Shown here: positions 55,824-64,000 of the stretch, one piece after another
Layout of the letters: every line of letters begins with the position of its first letter
Position numbering within the stretch: the stretch's first letter is position 1
Source: Prescottella soli
GTDB lineage: Bacteria; Actinomycetota; Actinomycetes; Mycobacteriales; Mycobacteriaceae
Direction of reading: 5' to 3'
DNA length: 64,000 bases
Assembly: GCF_040024445.1 (NCBI RefSeq)
Contig: NZ_CP157276.1
Location: forward strand, 4,960,001-5,024,000
Translations under genes and position numbers: made by a program
Notes under the pieces: generated by a model
Databases searched by the model: none
What the model saw: the letters and a program-made list of their open reading frames with translations, nothing else
Told to the model about the DNA's origin: nothing

Positions 55824-56255
55824 GTGTCCAAGGATTCGTCCCAGGTCTACAGCTGCGACATCCAGGTCCGTTGGGGTGACTCCGACCGGCTCGGTCACGT
55901 CAACAACGCCCGTGTCGTGGAGTACATGCAGGAGGCGCGTTCGCTCTTCCTGATCGAGGGTGCGGCGTCGGCCGGCGCCGCACCCCGGGCGGTCGTCGTC
56001 AGCAAGATGGACGCCGAGTTCCTTCGTCCCATCACCGACGCGTCCGGTCCGGTGCGCATCGACGTCTCGGTCGTGAAAGTCGGCACGACGTCGTTCACGG
56101 TGCGTCACGTCGTCAAGGACGTCGCGGGCAACGTGTGCGCTACCGGCGACGCCGTGATGGTGGGCTTCGACGTCCACGCCGAGCGCGCCCGCCCGCTCGC
56201 CGACGTCGAGCGTGAGGTGCTGACGCGCTACCTGTCGGCAACGGCACCCGCGTAG
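55824..56255 (+). CDS. 4HBT hot-dog thioesterase (a)
   Basis: A 143-residue single hot-dog protein. The catalytic region is QVRWGDSDRLGHVNNARVVE (Asp and the HVNN motif), typical of YbgC/FadM-like acyl-CoA thioesterases. It starts at GTG 55824, only 3 nt after the ettA stop, so it is co-transcribed with ettA. Substrate unknown. A second, similar enzyme follows gdh at 61246. Confidence 0.85.
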   Translation: MSKDSSQVYSCDIQVRWGDSDRLGHVNNARVVEYMQEARSLFLIEGAASAGAAPRAVVVSKMDAEFLRPITDASGPVRIDVSVVKVGTTSFTVRHVVKDVAGNVCATGDAVMVGFDVHAERARPLADVEREVLTRYLSATAPA

Positions 56256-56320
56256 TCCCGGACGCCCGGGGACGCACCCGGTCGCGCGCCGAGTTCTGCA
56301 CGACTCGGGGTCACCGCGGT

Positions 56321-56326
56321 TAGGCT
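56321..56326 (+). promoter_or_regulatory. -10 element of gdh
   Basis: TAGGCT lies about 50 nt before the gdh ATG, giving a leader of about 42 nt that contains GGAG. It is the same hexamer as before ettA. Confidence 0.4.
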
Positions 56327-56374
56327 CGCCAGTGAGCCCGACCGCGGTGACCTCGACAGGGACGGAGCGTGGCG

Positions 56375-59300
56375 ATGACGGATTCTGTGGATGCCGACCG
56401 GTCTCTCGAACTTCCCGCCGAGCTGCGGGCGTGCCTGCCGGACGTGGCGGCGGTCTACTTCCGGCACACCTCTGCCGGTGAACCCGACAGCGTCCTGAAC
56501 CGTCGTTCGGACGCGATCATCCGTGAGCACCTGCTGCTCGCCCACCGTCGCACGCCGGGCAGTGCGGTCACGCGCGTCCACCGTCCGGCCGACGGCACCG
56601 GCGTCGGCGCCGCCCTGCAGATCGTCACCGACGACATGCCGTTGCTCGTCGAATCCGTGACCGCGATGCTGGGCCGACTCGACGCCTCCATCAGCGAGGT
56701 GGTCCACCCGATTCTGGGCGTACGCAGGAGCCCCGACGGCACGCTGGAACAGGTCCTGTCCGACGTCCCGATCCGTGACCTGCCGGACGGCGCCCTCGCG
56801 GAGTCGTGGATGCATGTGCAGTTGCATCCCGCGACCGAGGACGAGGTGCTCGATTCGCTCGAGTCGTCCATCGCCGATGTGCTGTCCGACGTGGGACAAG
56901 TCGTGGCGGACACCGATGCCATGCGTGCACTGCAGCGCGCTCTCGCCGCCGAACTCGATGTGCGAGCGGACAATCCGCCGCCCGGGCGGTCGGCCGACGA
57001 GTTGCGGGACTGCGCGGATCTGTTGCGCTGGCTCGCCGACGGCCACTACACGGTGCTCGGTTACCGGCGTTACGAATGCACGGACGGTCACCGCACCCGG
57101 CGGACGCCGGACAGTGGACTGGGTGTGTTGCGATCGGACGCTCACGCCGACGAACACATCAAAATTCCACTGACAGTGAACATTCCGGATCGTCCGCTGT
57201 TGGTGCTGACGCAGGGTTCGGCTCCCGCGACGGTGCACAGGTCGGTGTATCCCTACTTCGTGGGCGTGAGCATCCTCGCCGACGACGGTTCGATCGTCGG
57301 CGAGCACCGGTTCCTCGGGGTGTTCACGGTGACGGCGCTGCACGAGAACGTCCTCGAGATCCCGGTGATCGCGCGGCGGGTGCGGACCGCGATCGAGCGC
57401 GCCGGTTTCGCCATCGACTCGTTCTCGGGCCAGGCGATGCTCGAGGTGATGCAGTCCTTCCCGCGCACCGAACTGTTCTCGATCGACACCGACGCGCTGC
57501 TCGAGACGATGACCGCGGTTCTCAACATCGGATTGCGCCGACAGGTGCGATTGTTCATGCGCGAGGACAGCTTCGAACGATTCGTGTCGTGTCTGGTGTA
57601 CCTGCCGCGGGACCGCTACACGACGCGGGTGCGGTTGGCGATGCAGCAGATCCTGCTCGACGAGCTGGGCGGTGGGTCGCTCGACTACACGGCCCGGGTC
57701 ACCGAGGGGGACCTCGCGATGCTGCACGTGACGATCCGGAAGCCGCCGGGCGCGCGTGACGGCCGGGTGGACACCTCGGAAGCGAACCGGCTCCGCATCC
57801 AGGGGTTGCTGGCCGAGGCGAGCCGCAGCTGGGACGACCATTTCGCGGATGCCGTGGCGGCCGATCCCAACGTGGACCCGGTGGTCGCGGCGAAGTACGC
57901 GGCCGAGCTTCCCGACGGCTACAAGGAGGACTTCGACGCCGTCGAGGCGCTCGTCGACATCAGCCGGTTCGCCGGCCTCGACGTCGACTCGATCGACCTG
58001 CGGATCCACCATGATCTTCCCGATCCGCCGTGGAAGTGGCAGTTCGCGCTCTACTTCGCGGGCAAGGGCATCTCGCTGTCCCACGTCCTCCCGGTGCTGC
58101 ACAGTCTGGGCGTCGAGGTGCTCGACGAGCGGCCGTATTCGGTCCGGCGGCCGGACGGACTGCAGTGCTGGCTGTACGAGTTCGGGATCGCCGTCCCCGC
58201 GAAGCTGTTGCGCGATGCCGCTGCCGACGTGGGCGAGGGCGGGCCCGACGAACAGTTGCGCGATCGGTTCACCGAGGCGTTCACCGCGATCTGGCACGGC
58301 CGGTGCGAGGCCGACCGCTTCAACGAACTGGTGTTGCGCGCGGGCCTGGACTGGCGGCAGGTGTCGGTGCTGCGGGCATACGTGAAGTACCTGCGGCAGG
58401 CCGGATTCGCCTACAGCCAGGTCCACATCGAGTCGGTGGTGCTCGATCACCCGGAGATCGCGAGCCTGCTCGTCGAGTTGTTCGAGTCGCTGTTCGACCC
58501 CGACGGGGTGTCGGCCGACGCCCGCAAGCGCTCGCGGGGTCTCGAGCGGGCGCTGCGGGCCACGATCGGCGAGGTGGTCAGCCTCGACGTCGACCGCATC
58601 CTGCGGGCCCTGTTCGGCCTGGTGCAGGCGACGTTGCGCACCAACCACTTCGTGCACGGCGGCGACGGCGAGTTCCGCGAGTTCCTGTCGTTGAAGTTCG
58701 AGCCCGGCCGGATCTCCGAGCTGCCCAAGCCTCGGCCACGGTTCGAGGTGTTCGTCTACTCGCCCCACGTCGAGGGCGTGCACCTGCGGTTCGGTCAGGT
58801 CGCGCGTGGGGGACTGCGGTGGTCGGATCGCCGCGACGACTTCCGCACCGAGATCCTCGGGCTCGCGAAGGCGCAGGCGGTCAAGAATGCGGTGATCGTC
58901 CCGGTCGGCGCCAAGGGCGGCTTCGTCGTCAAGCACCCGGTCGCCCCGACGGGTGACCCCGCAGTCGACCGGCAGGCGGTGCGCGACCAGGGTGTCGCGT
59001 GCTACCGGACCTTCATCTCGGGTCTGCTCGACGTGACCGACAATGTCGATCGGATCACCGGAGCGGTGGTGCCACCCGAACGTGTGGTGCGCCGCGACGG
59101 CGACGACACGTACCTGGTCGTGGCCGCGGACAAGGGCACGGCCACGTTCTCCGACATCGCCAACGACGTCGCGGCCGGGTACGGATTCTGGCTCGGTGAC
59201 GCGTTCGCGTCCGGCGGGTCGGCGGGGTACGACCACAAGGAGATGGGGATCACCGCCCGCGGCGCGTGGGAGAGCGTCAAACGGCACTTCCGTGAGCTCG

Positions 59301-61249
59301 AAATCGACATCACGGCAGACGATTTCGCTGTCGTCGGGATCGGCGACATGAGCGGCGACGTGTTCGGTAACGGGATGTTGCTCAGCGAACACATCCGCCT
59401 CGTCGCGGCGTTCGATCACCGGCACGTCTTCCTGGATCCGAATCCGGATGCGGCGCGGTCGTTCGCCGAACGTCGTCGGATGTTCGCGTTGCCGCGGTCG
59501 TCGTGGGCCGACTACGACGCGGGTGTGATCAGCGAGGGCGGCGGCGTGTACGCGCGGACGGCCAAGTCGGTGCCGATCAGCCCGCAGGTGCGCGAGGCGC
59601 TCGGACTGCCCGCGGACGTCACCGAGATGTCGCCGCCGGACCTCGTCAAGTCGATCCTGCAGGCGCCCGTCGACCTGCTGTGGAACGGCGGGATCGGCAC
59701 GTACGTCAAGGCGGCATCGGAGTCCGACGCGGCGGTGGGGGACAAGAGCAACGACGCGGTGCGCGTGCACGGCGCCGACGTCCGCGCCCGCGTGATCGGC
59801 GAGGGCGGCAACCTCGGCGTCACGCAACTGGGGCGGATCGAGTACGCACTGCACGGCGGCAAGATCAACACCGACGCCATCGACAACTCGGCGGGCGTGG
59901 ACTGCTCGGACCACGAGGTGAACATCAAGATCCTGCTCGACTCGCTCGTGAGCAGCGGCGAGTTGACGCAGGCCGATCGGGACCCGTTGCTGGCCTCGAT
60001 GACCGACGAGGTCGCGCGACTGGTGTTGGCGGACAACATCTCCCAGAACGATCAGCTGGGCATGTCGAGGGCGAGTGCGCCGCAGATGCTCGGCGTGCAC
60101 CGCCGACTCATCGCGACGCTCATCTCGCACCACGGCCTCGACCGCAAGCTCGAGGCGCTGCCGACCGAGGCCGAGTTCAACAAGAGGGCGCAGGCCGGCG
60201 GCGGCCTGACCTCCCCCGAGCTCGCGACCGTCATGGCGCACGTCAAGCTCGCGTTCGAGCAGGACCTGCTGGCGACCGAGCTGCCCGACAGCGAGTTCTT
60301 CGCCGCCCGGCTGCCCGGCTACTTCCCGGCGCAGTTGCGCGCCCGGTTCCGCTCGTCGATCCGCTCCCACCCGCTCCGTCGTGAGATCGTCGCGACGATG
60401 CTCGCCAACGAGGCCATCGACAACGGCGGCATCACGTACGTGTACCGGCTCGCCGAGGACGCGGGTGCGTCGAGCACCGACGCGATCCGCGCGTACGCCG
60501 CCGTCACCTCGATCTTCGAACTGCACGACGTGTGGGAGCGCGTCCGGGCGGCTGAGATGCCCTCGGACGTCTCGGATGTGCTGATGCTGCAGTCGCGCCG
60601 GGTCCTCGACCGGGCGTCGCGCTGGTTCCTGTCGAACCGCCCGCAGCCGATCGCGGTGGGGGCCGAGATCAGTCGGTACTCGTCGGAGTTCCGCAAGCTC
60701 GCCCCCAAGGTCCCCGGCTGGCTGCGCGGTCACCACGTGACGGACCTCGCGAGACGGTCGCGGTCGGCCATCGCGGACGGCGCCCCGAAGGAACTCGCGC
60801 TCGAGGTGTATCGGCTGCTGGACCTGTTCTGCCTGCTCGACATCATCGACATCGCCGACATCTGCGAGCGCAACGGCGAGGAGGTGGCCGAGCTCTACTT
60901 CGCGCTCGACGCGCACCTCGGCATCGACTGGCTGCTGACCGCGGTGTCGGACCTCGCGCGCGGCGACCGGTGGCATTCACTGGCCAGGTTGGCGCTGCGC
61001 GACGACTTCTACGGGTCGTTGCGCTCGCTCACGCTCGAGGTCCTGGCCGGTGGGGAGCCGACCGAGTCGCCGGAGGAGAAGATCGACTACTGGGAGTCGA
61101 CCAACGCCTCGCGGCTTGCCAGGGCCAGGTCCGCGCTCGCGGAGATCTTCGAGTCTGGAACGCTGGACCTCGCGACGCTCTCGGTGGCGGCGCGTCAGAT
61201 ACGCAGCATGGTGCGGGGCGTGGGCACCAGATCGGAGGTCGGAAGGTGA
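56375..61249 (+). CDS. gdh: NAD-specific glutamate dehydrogenase, large (L_180/GdhB) type
   Basis: A 1,624-residue protein, the same length I recall for M. tuberculosis Rv2476c. The N-terminal 650 residues hold ACT-like regulatory modules. The catalytic core shows GGLRWSDRRDDFRTEILGLA, VPVGAKGGFVVK with the active lysine, and GDMSGDVFGNGMLL in the NAD fold. A long helical C-terminal domain follows. It deaminates glutamate to 2-oxoglutarate. In mycobacteria this enzyme is held inactive by GarA. ATG 56375 is chosen over GTG 56369 because GGAG lies 7 nt before it. It overlaps the next gene (GTGA). Confidence 0.95.
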   Translation: MTDSVDADRSLELPAELRACLPDVAAVYFRHTSAGEPDSVLNRRSDAIIREHLLLAHRRTPGSAVTRVHRPADGTGVGAALQIVTDDMPLLVESVTAMLGRLDASISEVVHPILGVRRSPDGTLEQVLSDVPIRDLPDGALAESWMHVQLHPATEDEVLDSLESSIADVLSDVGQVVADTDAMRALQRALAAELDVRADNPPPGRSADELRDCADLLRWLADGHYTVLGYRRYECTDGHRTRRTPDSGLGVLRSDAHADEHIKIPLTVNIPDRPLLVLTQGSAPATVHRSVYPYFVGVSILADDGSIVGEHRFLGVFTVTALHENVLEIPVIARRVRTAIERAGFAIDSFSGQAMLEVMQSFPRTELFSIDTDALLETMTAVLNIGLRRQVRLFMREDSFERFVSCLVYLPRDRYTTRVRLAMQQILLDELGGGSLDYTARVTEGDLAMLHVTIRKPPGARDGRVDTSEANRLRIQGLLAEASRSWDDHFADAVAADPNVDPVVAAKYAAELPDGYKEDFDAVEALVDISRFAGLDVDSIDLRIHHDLPDPPWKWQFALYFAGKGISLSHVLPVLHSLGVEVLDERPYSVRRPDGLQCWLYEFGIAVPAKLLRDAAADVGEGGPDEQLRDRFTEAFTAIWHGRCEADRFNELVLRAGLDWRQVSVLRAYVKYLRQAGFAYSQVHIESVVLDHPEIASLLVELFESLFDPDGVSADARKRSRGLERALRATIGEVVSLDVDRILRALFGLVQATLRTNHFVHGGDGEFREFLSLKFEPGRISELPKPRPRFEVFVYSPHVEGVHLRFGQVARGGLRWSDRRDDFRTEILGLAKAQAVKNAVIVPVGAKGGFVVKHPVAPTGDPAVDRQAVRDQGVACYRTFISGLLDVTDNVDRITGAVVPPERVVRRDGDDTYLVVAADKGTATFSDIANDVAAGYGFWLGDAFASGGSAGYDHKEMGITARGAWESVKRHFRELEIDITADDFAVVGIGDMSGDVFGNGMLLSEHIRLVAAFDHRHVFLDPNPDAARSFAERRRMFALPRSSWADYDAGVISEGGGVYARTAKSVPISPQVREALGLPADVTEMSPPDLVKSILQAPVDLLWNGGIGTYVKAASESDAAVGDKSNDAVRVHGADVRARVIGEGGNLGVTQLGRIEYALHGGKINTDAIDNSAGVDCSDHEVNIKILLDSLVSSGELTQADRDPLLASMTDEVARLVLADNISQNDQLGMSRASAPQMLGVHRRLIATLISHHGLDRKLEALPTEAEFNKRAQAGGGLTSPELATVMAHVKLAFEQDLLATELPDSEFFAARLPGYFPAQLRARFRSSIRSHPLRREIVATMLANEAIDNGGITYVYRLAEDAGASSTDAIRAYAAVTSIFELHDVWERVRAAEMPSDVSDVLMLQSRRVLDRASRWFLSNRPQPIAVGAEISRYSSEFRKLAPKVPGWLRGHHVTDLARRSRSAIADGAPKELALEVYRLLDLFCLLDIIDIADICERNGEEVAELYFALDAHLGIDWLLTAVSDLARGDRWHSLARLALRDDFYGSLRSLTLEVLAGGEPTESPEEKIDYWESTNASRLARARSALAEIFESGTLDLATLSVAARQIRSMVRGVGTRSEVGR

Positions 61250-61725
61250 GCGGGTCGCAGGAAGCCGTGCGGAACGGGGCTGCCGTCGACGGGCGGCAGG
61301 ACGGGCAGCCGGTGGGATTCCACACGAAGGTGGTGGTCCGCTGGTCCGACATGGACGCGTTCCAGCACATCAACCACGCGCGGATGGTGACGCTCCTCGA
61401 GGAGGCGCGGATCCCGTGGCTCTTCGACGACGGCGCGCCGACGGTGACGCTGCGCGACGGTGCGGTGATCGCCGACCTGCACGTGCGCTACCGCGGACAG
61501 CTGCGTCACGAAGACAGCCCGCTCGACGTCCTGATGTGGGTGGAGCAGATCCGCGCAGTGGACTTCACCATCGCGTACGAGGTGCGGCCCGGGGGAGCGG
61601 CCCCCACGACCCCGCCGTCCATCGTCGCGTCGACGCAGATCGCGGCGTTCGACATCGGCACCCAGCGGCTGCGCCGGCTGACCGCGCCCGAGCGGGGCTA
61701 CCTGGAGCTGTGGAAGCGTGCATGA
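61246..61725 (+). CDS. 4HBT hot-dog thioesterase (b)
   Basis: A 159-residue hot-dog protein with VRWSDMDAFQHINHARMVTL, the HxNH variant of the thioesterase motif, and the paired strand text DLHVRYRGQLRHEDSP. It overlaps the gdh stop by 4 nt and so is translated with gdh; M. tuberculosis Rv2475c sits in the same place by recollection. Probably hydrolyses acyl-CoA; how this serves glutamate metabolism is not clear. Confidence 0.87.
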   Translation: MSGSQEAVRNGAAVDGRQDGQPVGFHTKVVVRWSDMDAFQHINHARMVTLLEEARIPWLFDDGAPTVTLRDGAVIADLHVRYRGQLRHEDSPLDVLMWVEQIRAVDFTIAYEVRPGGAAPTTPPSIVASTQIAAFDIGTQRLRRLTAPERGYLELWKRA

Positions 61726-62404
61726 GCGGGTTCTGACGGTTCCCGACGCCGCGGACCGGGCGAACCTGGCGATGTTCGTCGGGCGCGCGGTCCGGCTGGA
61801 CGAATCGGCGGTGGTGCGACTCCGGCGGCGCGACGACGGTCGGGTGTCAGCATGGGCGACAACGGGATTCGATGCCCTCGCGACCCGGGTGGTCGTCGGC
61901 GACGTGCGTCCGCAGGACACGACGGCGGCCGCCGACGCGCTGCTGCGCGCGTTGTCCGACAGCGCGACCGGCCGCGAGATCGACCCGGGTTTCGCGATGG
62001 ACTCCGCGTGGCGCGGCGCGCTGCCGCCCGAGTCCGGGTTCGTCCACATCGACGACGTTCCCGCCCGGGTCCTGCTCGGCCTGGCCCAGCGCGGCGCCGC
62101 CCTGGCGCGCGAGCACGGCAGCGCGCAGGGGCCGCCGACGTCGCTGCTCGAGCAGAAGGTGCTCGCGGTCGAGGGCGGCGGGACCGAGGTCGAGGTTTCC
62201 ATGCGCACGGTGTTCGCCCTCACCGGAATGGGATTCGTGCCGCTCGCCGACGGTCGGCCGGCCACCGCGGACACGGACCTCGACGCCATCGACGAGCGGG
62301 AGATCGTGCGGGTGCGGGCCACGCCGTCGTGGCTGCGCCTCGACGCGCGGTTCGGTTCGGTCTACACCCGCCGCGCCGGTGCGATTCCGCTGTTCACCGC
62401 GTAG
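61718..62404 (+). CDS. Conserved hypothetical protein (Rv2474c-like)
   Basis: A 228-residue cytoplasmic protein. It overlaps the thioesterase gene by 8 nt (GTG start). The sequence has an alternating pattern (LAMFVGRAVRLDESAVVRLR) and a C-terminal helix-turn text (RVRATPSWLRLDARFGSVY). It keeps its place after gdh and the thioesterase across Mycobacteriales, judged from memory of Rv2474c. No domain with a known function is visible. Confidence 0.8.
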   Translation: MHERVLTVPDAADRANLAMFVGRAVRLDESAVVRLRRRDDGRVSAWATTGFDALATRVVVGDVRPQDTTAAADALLRALSDSATGREIDPGFAMDSAWRGALPPESGFVHIDDVPARVLLGLAQRGAALAREHGSAQGPPTSLLEQKVLAVEGGGTEVEVSMRTVFALTGMGFVPLADGRPATADTDLDAIDEREIVRVRATPSWLRLDARFGSVYTRRAGAIPLFTA

Positions 62405-62411
62405 ACACGGA

Positions 62412-62960
62412 TCAGCGCGCGCCGACCGACTCCGGTTCGGGACGCGCCGATTCTGCGTTGGGGGCGACCAGAATCGACGACACCACCGTGGACCGTGACT
62501 CGCCCGCCGCGGTGCGGAGGCGGGTCTCGGTGTCGAGGAACACCGCGTCGCCGCGCTCGGTGACACTGGTGATCGTCATCGACGCGGTGAGGACGTCGCC
62601 GGCCAGGATCGGTGCCGCGACGGTGATCTTCTCGTTCACGTGGATCGGTGTGTGGGTGCCCATGTCGATCCCCGCCCCCGGGGTGGTCAGCATGTCCCGG
62701 ATCAGGGTCGCCGTCACCACCGCGGTGAAGGTGGGCGGGGCGACGATGTCCGCGTATCCGGCCTTCTGTGCCGCGTCGACGTCGTGGTGCGCGGGATCGA
62801 TGGCGAGGATCACCCGGGCGAACTCGCGAATCTTCTCCCGGCCGACGATGTAGGTGTCGTCGGACCTGAGCACGAGACCCGGGTGCGGCCACCGGGGTGG
62901 GGTGGACGCGGGCAGCACGTCCGGAACGATGCGCATGTCGACGGTCCGGTTCGCGGTCAT
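62412..62960 (-). CDS. MaoC/HadA-like (R)-hydratase domain protein
   Basis: A 182-residue hot-dog protein. The N-terminal FAS1-like dehydratase segment is seen in REKIREFARVILAIDPAHHD, with APPTFTAVVT, then IHVNEKITVAAPILAGDVL. It resembles the HadA/HadC partner subunits of mycolic-acid FAS-II dehydratases and standalone hydratases. The hydratase histidine/aspartate motif (D-x4-H) is not clear, so it may be non-catalytic or need a partner. Its ATG overlaps the stop of the secreted-protein gene (ATGA), an unusual coupling. Confidence 0.75.
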   Translation of the reverse strand: MTANRTVDMRIVPDVLPASTPPRWPHPGLVLRSDDTYIVGREKIREFARVILAIDPAHHDVDAAQKAGYADIVAPPTFTAVVTATLIRDMLTTPGAGIDMGTHTPIHVNEKITVAAPILAGDVLTASMTITSVTERGDAVFLDTETRLRTAAGESRSTVVSSILVAPNAESARPEPESVGAR

Positions 62961-63499
62961 CGCCCGGGCACCACGGAGATCGTTCCCTGGCAGACGGCGT
63001 TCTGGGGGTTGACGAACCACCATCCCGCGCCGGTCTGGACGGTCACGGTGAACGAGACCGTCCCGGTCCCGGTCCAGGTGCGGTTGATCGGGATCCCGGG
63101 CTTCTGCTGCCAGGCCGCCTCGTCGCTGACGCTGTGACCGGAGGCCCCCGTCGTCGTGTTGTGCCAGTCCACCGACACACGCGTGCCGTACCAGTTGGGG
63201 CCGATGCTGGGGAGGAGTCCGCTGGGCGGTGCGGGTAGTTCGTTCCCGCCGCTCAGCAGGATCGACGGTTCGAGCGCGGTCCCTCCGGGGCGCAGCGATT
63301 CCCCCGACGCGGCGGTGACGGTCCACGTGAACGACGGTGCCCAGAAGAGGGGATTCGCGCTCGAGCACGTCATCGTCGTCGATATCGGCGGCGCGGGTTC
63401 GGCATTCGCGACGGCGCCGCCCCCGACCGCGACCGCGGTAGCGAGGCCGACGGCAGTGATCGCCGTAGTACACATCCGTCGCACCGACTGCTCGACCAT
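62957..63499 (-). CDS. Secreted protein of unknown function (180 aa)
   Basis: The signal peptide runs to about residue 33 (AVAVGGGAVANAEP). The mature protein has two cysteines (MTCSSANP and AVCQGTISV), probably one disulfide, and a beta-sandwich-like pattern: VSVDWHNTTTG, GTGTVSFTVTVQTGAGWWFV. A shorter protein at 25814-26293 shows a similar order (VTVHWENLDTG, GFGRVRFWLSTGT). Family unknown. It is the first gene of a coupled pair with the dehydratase-like gene. Confidence 0.7.
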   Translation of the reverse strand: MVEQSVRRMCTTAITAVGLATAVAVGGGAVANAEPAPPISTTMTCSSANPLFWAPSFTWTVTAASGESLRPGGTALEPSILLSGGNELPAPPSGLLPSIGPNWYGTRVSVDWHNTTTGASGHSVSDEAAWQQKPGIPINRTWTGTGTVSFTVTVQTGAGWWFVNPQNAVCQGTISVVPGR

Positions 63500-63580
63500 G
63501 ATCTGTCCCCATTTCGATCCGGTACCGCGAGATCCGCGACGTGCGCCGCACTCCTGTATCCGCAGACGGACCCCGAACCG

Positions 63581-64000
63581 TTACAGCGCGTGTGGCACGT
63601 GTGGCAGTACGGCCGGCACCAGGAACTGTTCGACCATCGCGCGCTCGTCGTCGGCGTCGGTGCCCGGGACGACGAGCAGTGAGACGATCGCGCGCACCAA
63701 CCACCGTGCGCGGCGGGTGATCTCGACGTCGTCGGCAGTCCAGACGTCGGCGAGGAACGCGGCGCCGAGCACCTCGATCACCTCCGACGTGCTCGCGAGC
63801 TCGGCGGCCAGGCCCGCGTCACCGAGGCCGAACCACGCGGCCAGCGTCGGTGTCGCTCGAACCTCGCGGATCGCCATGAGGACGGCCTCGGCGACCCGCG
63901 CGCGGGGCTCGCTGATCGGTGCCACTGTGGTGGCGATCCGCTCACCGAGCTTTCGCGCCTCGCGGTGCACGAACGCGCGGTGCAGGGCCCGGCGGTTCTC
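63581..64000 (-). CDS. TetR-like regulator, C-terminal part (cut by window end)
   Basis: The frame is open to the window edge and continues beyond it; an internal ATG at 63970 is not the real start. The visible 139 residues are helical (REARKLGERIATTVAPISEPRARV, ITRRARWLVRAIVSLLVVPG) and look like the ligand domain of a TetR protein. The DNA-binding part would lie outside. This assignment is tentative. Confidence 0.6.
   Translation of the reverse strand, partial: ENRRALHRAFVHREARKLGERIATTVAPISEPRARVAEAVLMAIREVRATPTLAAWFGLGDAGLAAELASTSEVIEVLGAAFLADVWTADDVEITRRARWLVRAIVSLLVVPGTDADDERAMVEQFLVPAVLPHVPHAL

Noticed and set aside
56228-60976. A 1,582-codon open frame on the minus strand opposite gdh
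   Set aside because: It is the antisense shadow of the gdh gene at high GC; it has no domain, is full of Arg/His/Val repeats typical of such shadows, and gdh itself is certain.

Overview
The window is high-GC DNA from a mycolic-acid actinobacterium (Mycobacteriales), most likely Rhodococcus or a close relative such as Prescottella or Nocardia. The evidence is a mycolate reductase (cmrA), an L,D-transpeptidase lipoprotein, the 1,624-residue NAD-dependent glutamate dehydrogenase, and several blocks whose order matches Mycobacterium tuberculosis as I remember it (orn / HerA-like ATPase / cmrA; ettA / gdh / thioesterase; coxM-S-L and accessory genes). The genus is inference. Many genes carry a -10-like TAnnnT element 6 to 8 nt before the start codon, which suggests leaderless transcripts.

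Layout. 1-4.3 kb: end of an M20 peptidase gene, bcp, a small DUF3618 gene, two tandem tRNA-Lys(CUU), an L,D-transpeptidase, a 42-residue hydrophobic peptide gene, a long perfect inverted repeat and tRNA-His. 4.3-12.9 kb: orn and a HerA-like ATPase, then an alcohol dehydrogenase and a second lysA-like gene lying before cmrA, then a translationally coupled PadR regulator and fadH. 13-19 kb: a decayed PrrA-type response regulator, a secreted protein, an MFS carrier, a thioesterase/TetR divergent pair, an epoxide-hydrolase-like protein and gdhA. 19.3-26.8 kb: secreted and lipid-related proteins (a DUF4185 glycosidase candidate, a beta-propeller, lipase and hydrolases), a possible leader peptide, and gene remnants.

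26.9-39.4 kb is a complete form I carbon monoxide dehydrogenase locus: a divergent LysR regulator, XdhC, CoxM-CoxS-CoxL with the AYACSFR active-site loop, a CoxF-like XdhC fused to a YHS metal-binding domain, a MobA-like cytidylyltransferase, and CoxD-CoxG-CoxE. A CopD/CtaG copper protein follows. Together these would make, load with Mo-MCD and copper, and attach to the membrane an enzyme that oxidises CO.

39.4-42.2 kb holds two divergent small acidic proteins (one Imm1-like), an SSB paralogue with two DnaA-box-like sites upstream, and a secreted lipase. 42.3-51.2 kb is a GntR/UTRA-controlled divergent island: a D-serine dehydratase-like PLP enzyme on one side; an ABC importer, a HAD phosphatase and a phospholipase C-like phosphoesterase without a signal peptide on the other. 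This looks like an uptake and breakdown system for an organophosphate or phospho-amino compound and is the best candidate for an undescribed system. 51.2-54 kb has a lipase pseudogene, a Tat-exported cholesterol-oxidase-like flavoprotein whose ribosome site lies in a G9 tract, and a TetR regulator. 54.1-64 kb carries ettA, two hot-dog thioesterases flanking gdh, a conserved hypothetical, a MaoC/HadA-like dehydratase, a secreted protein and a truncated TetR gene.
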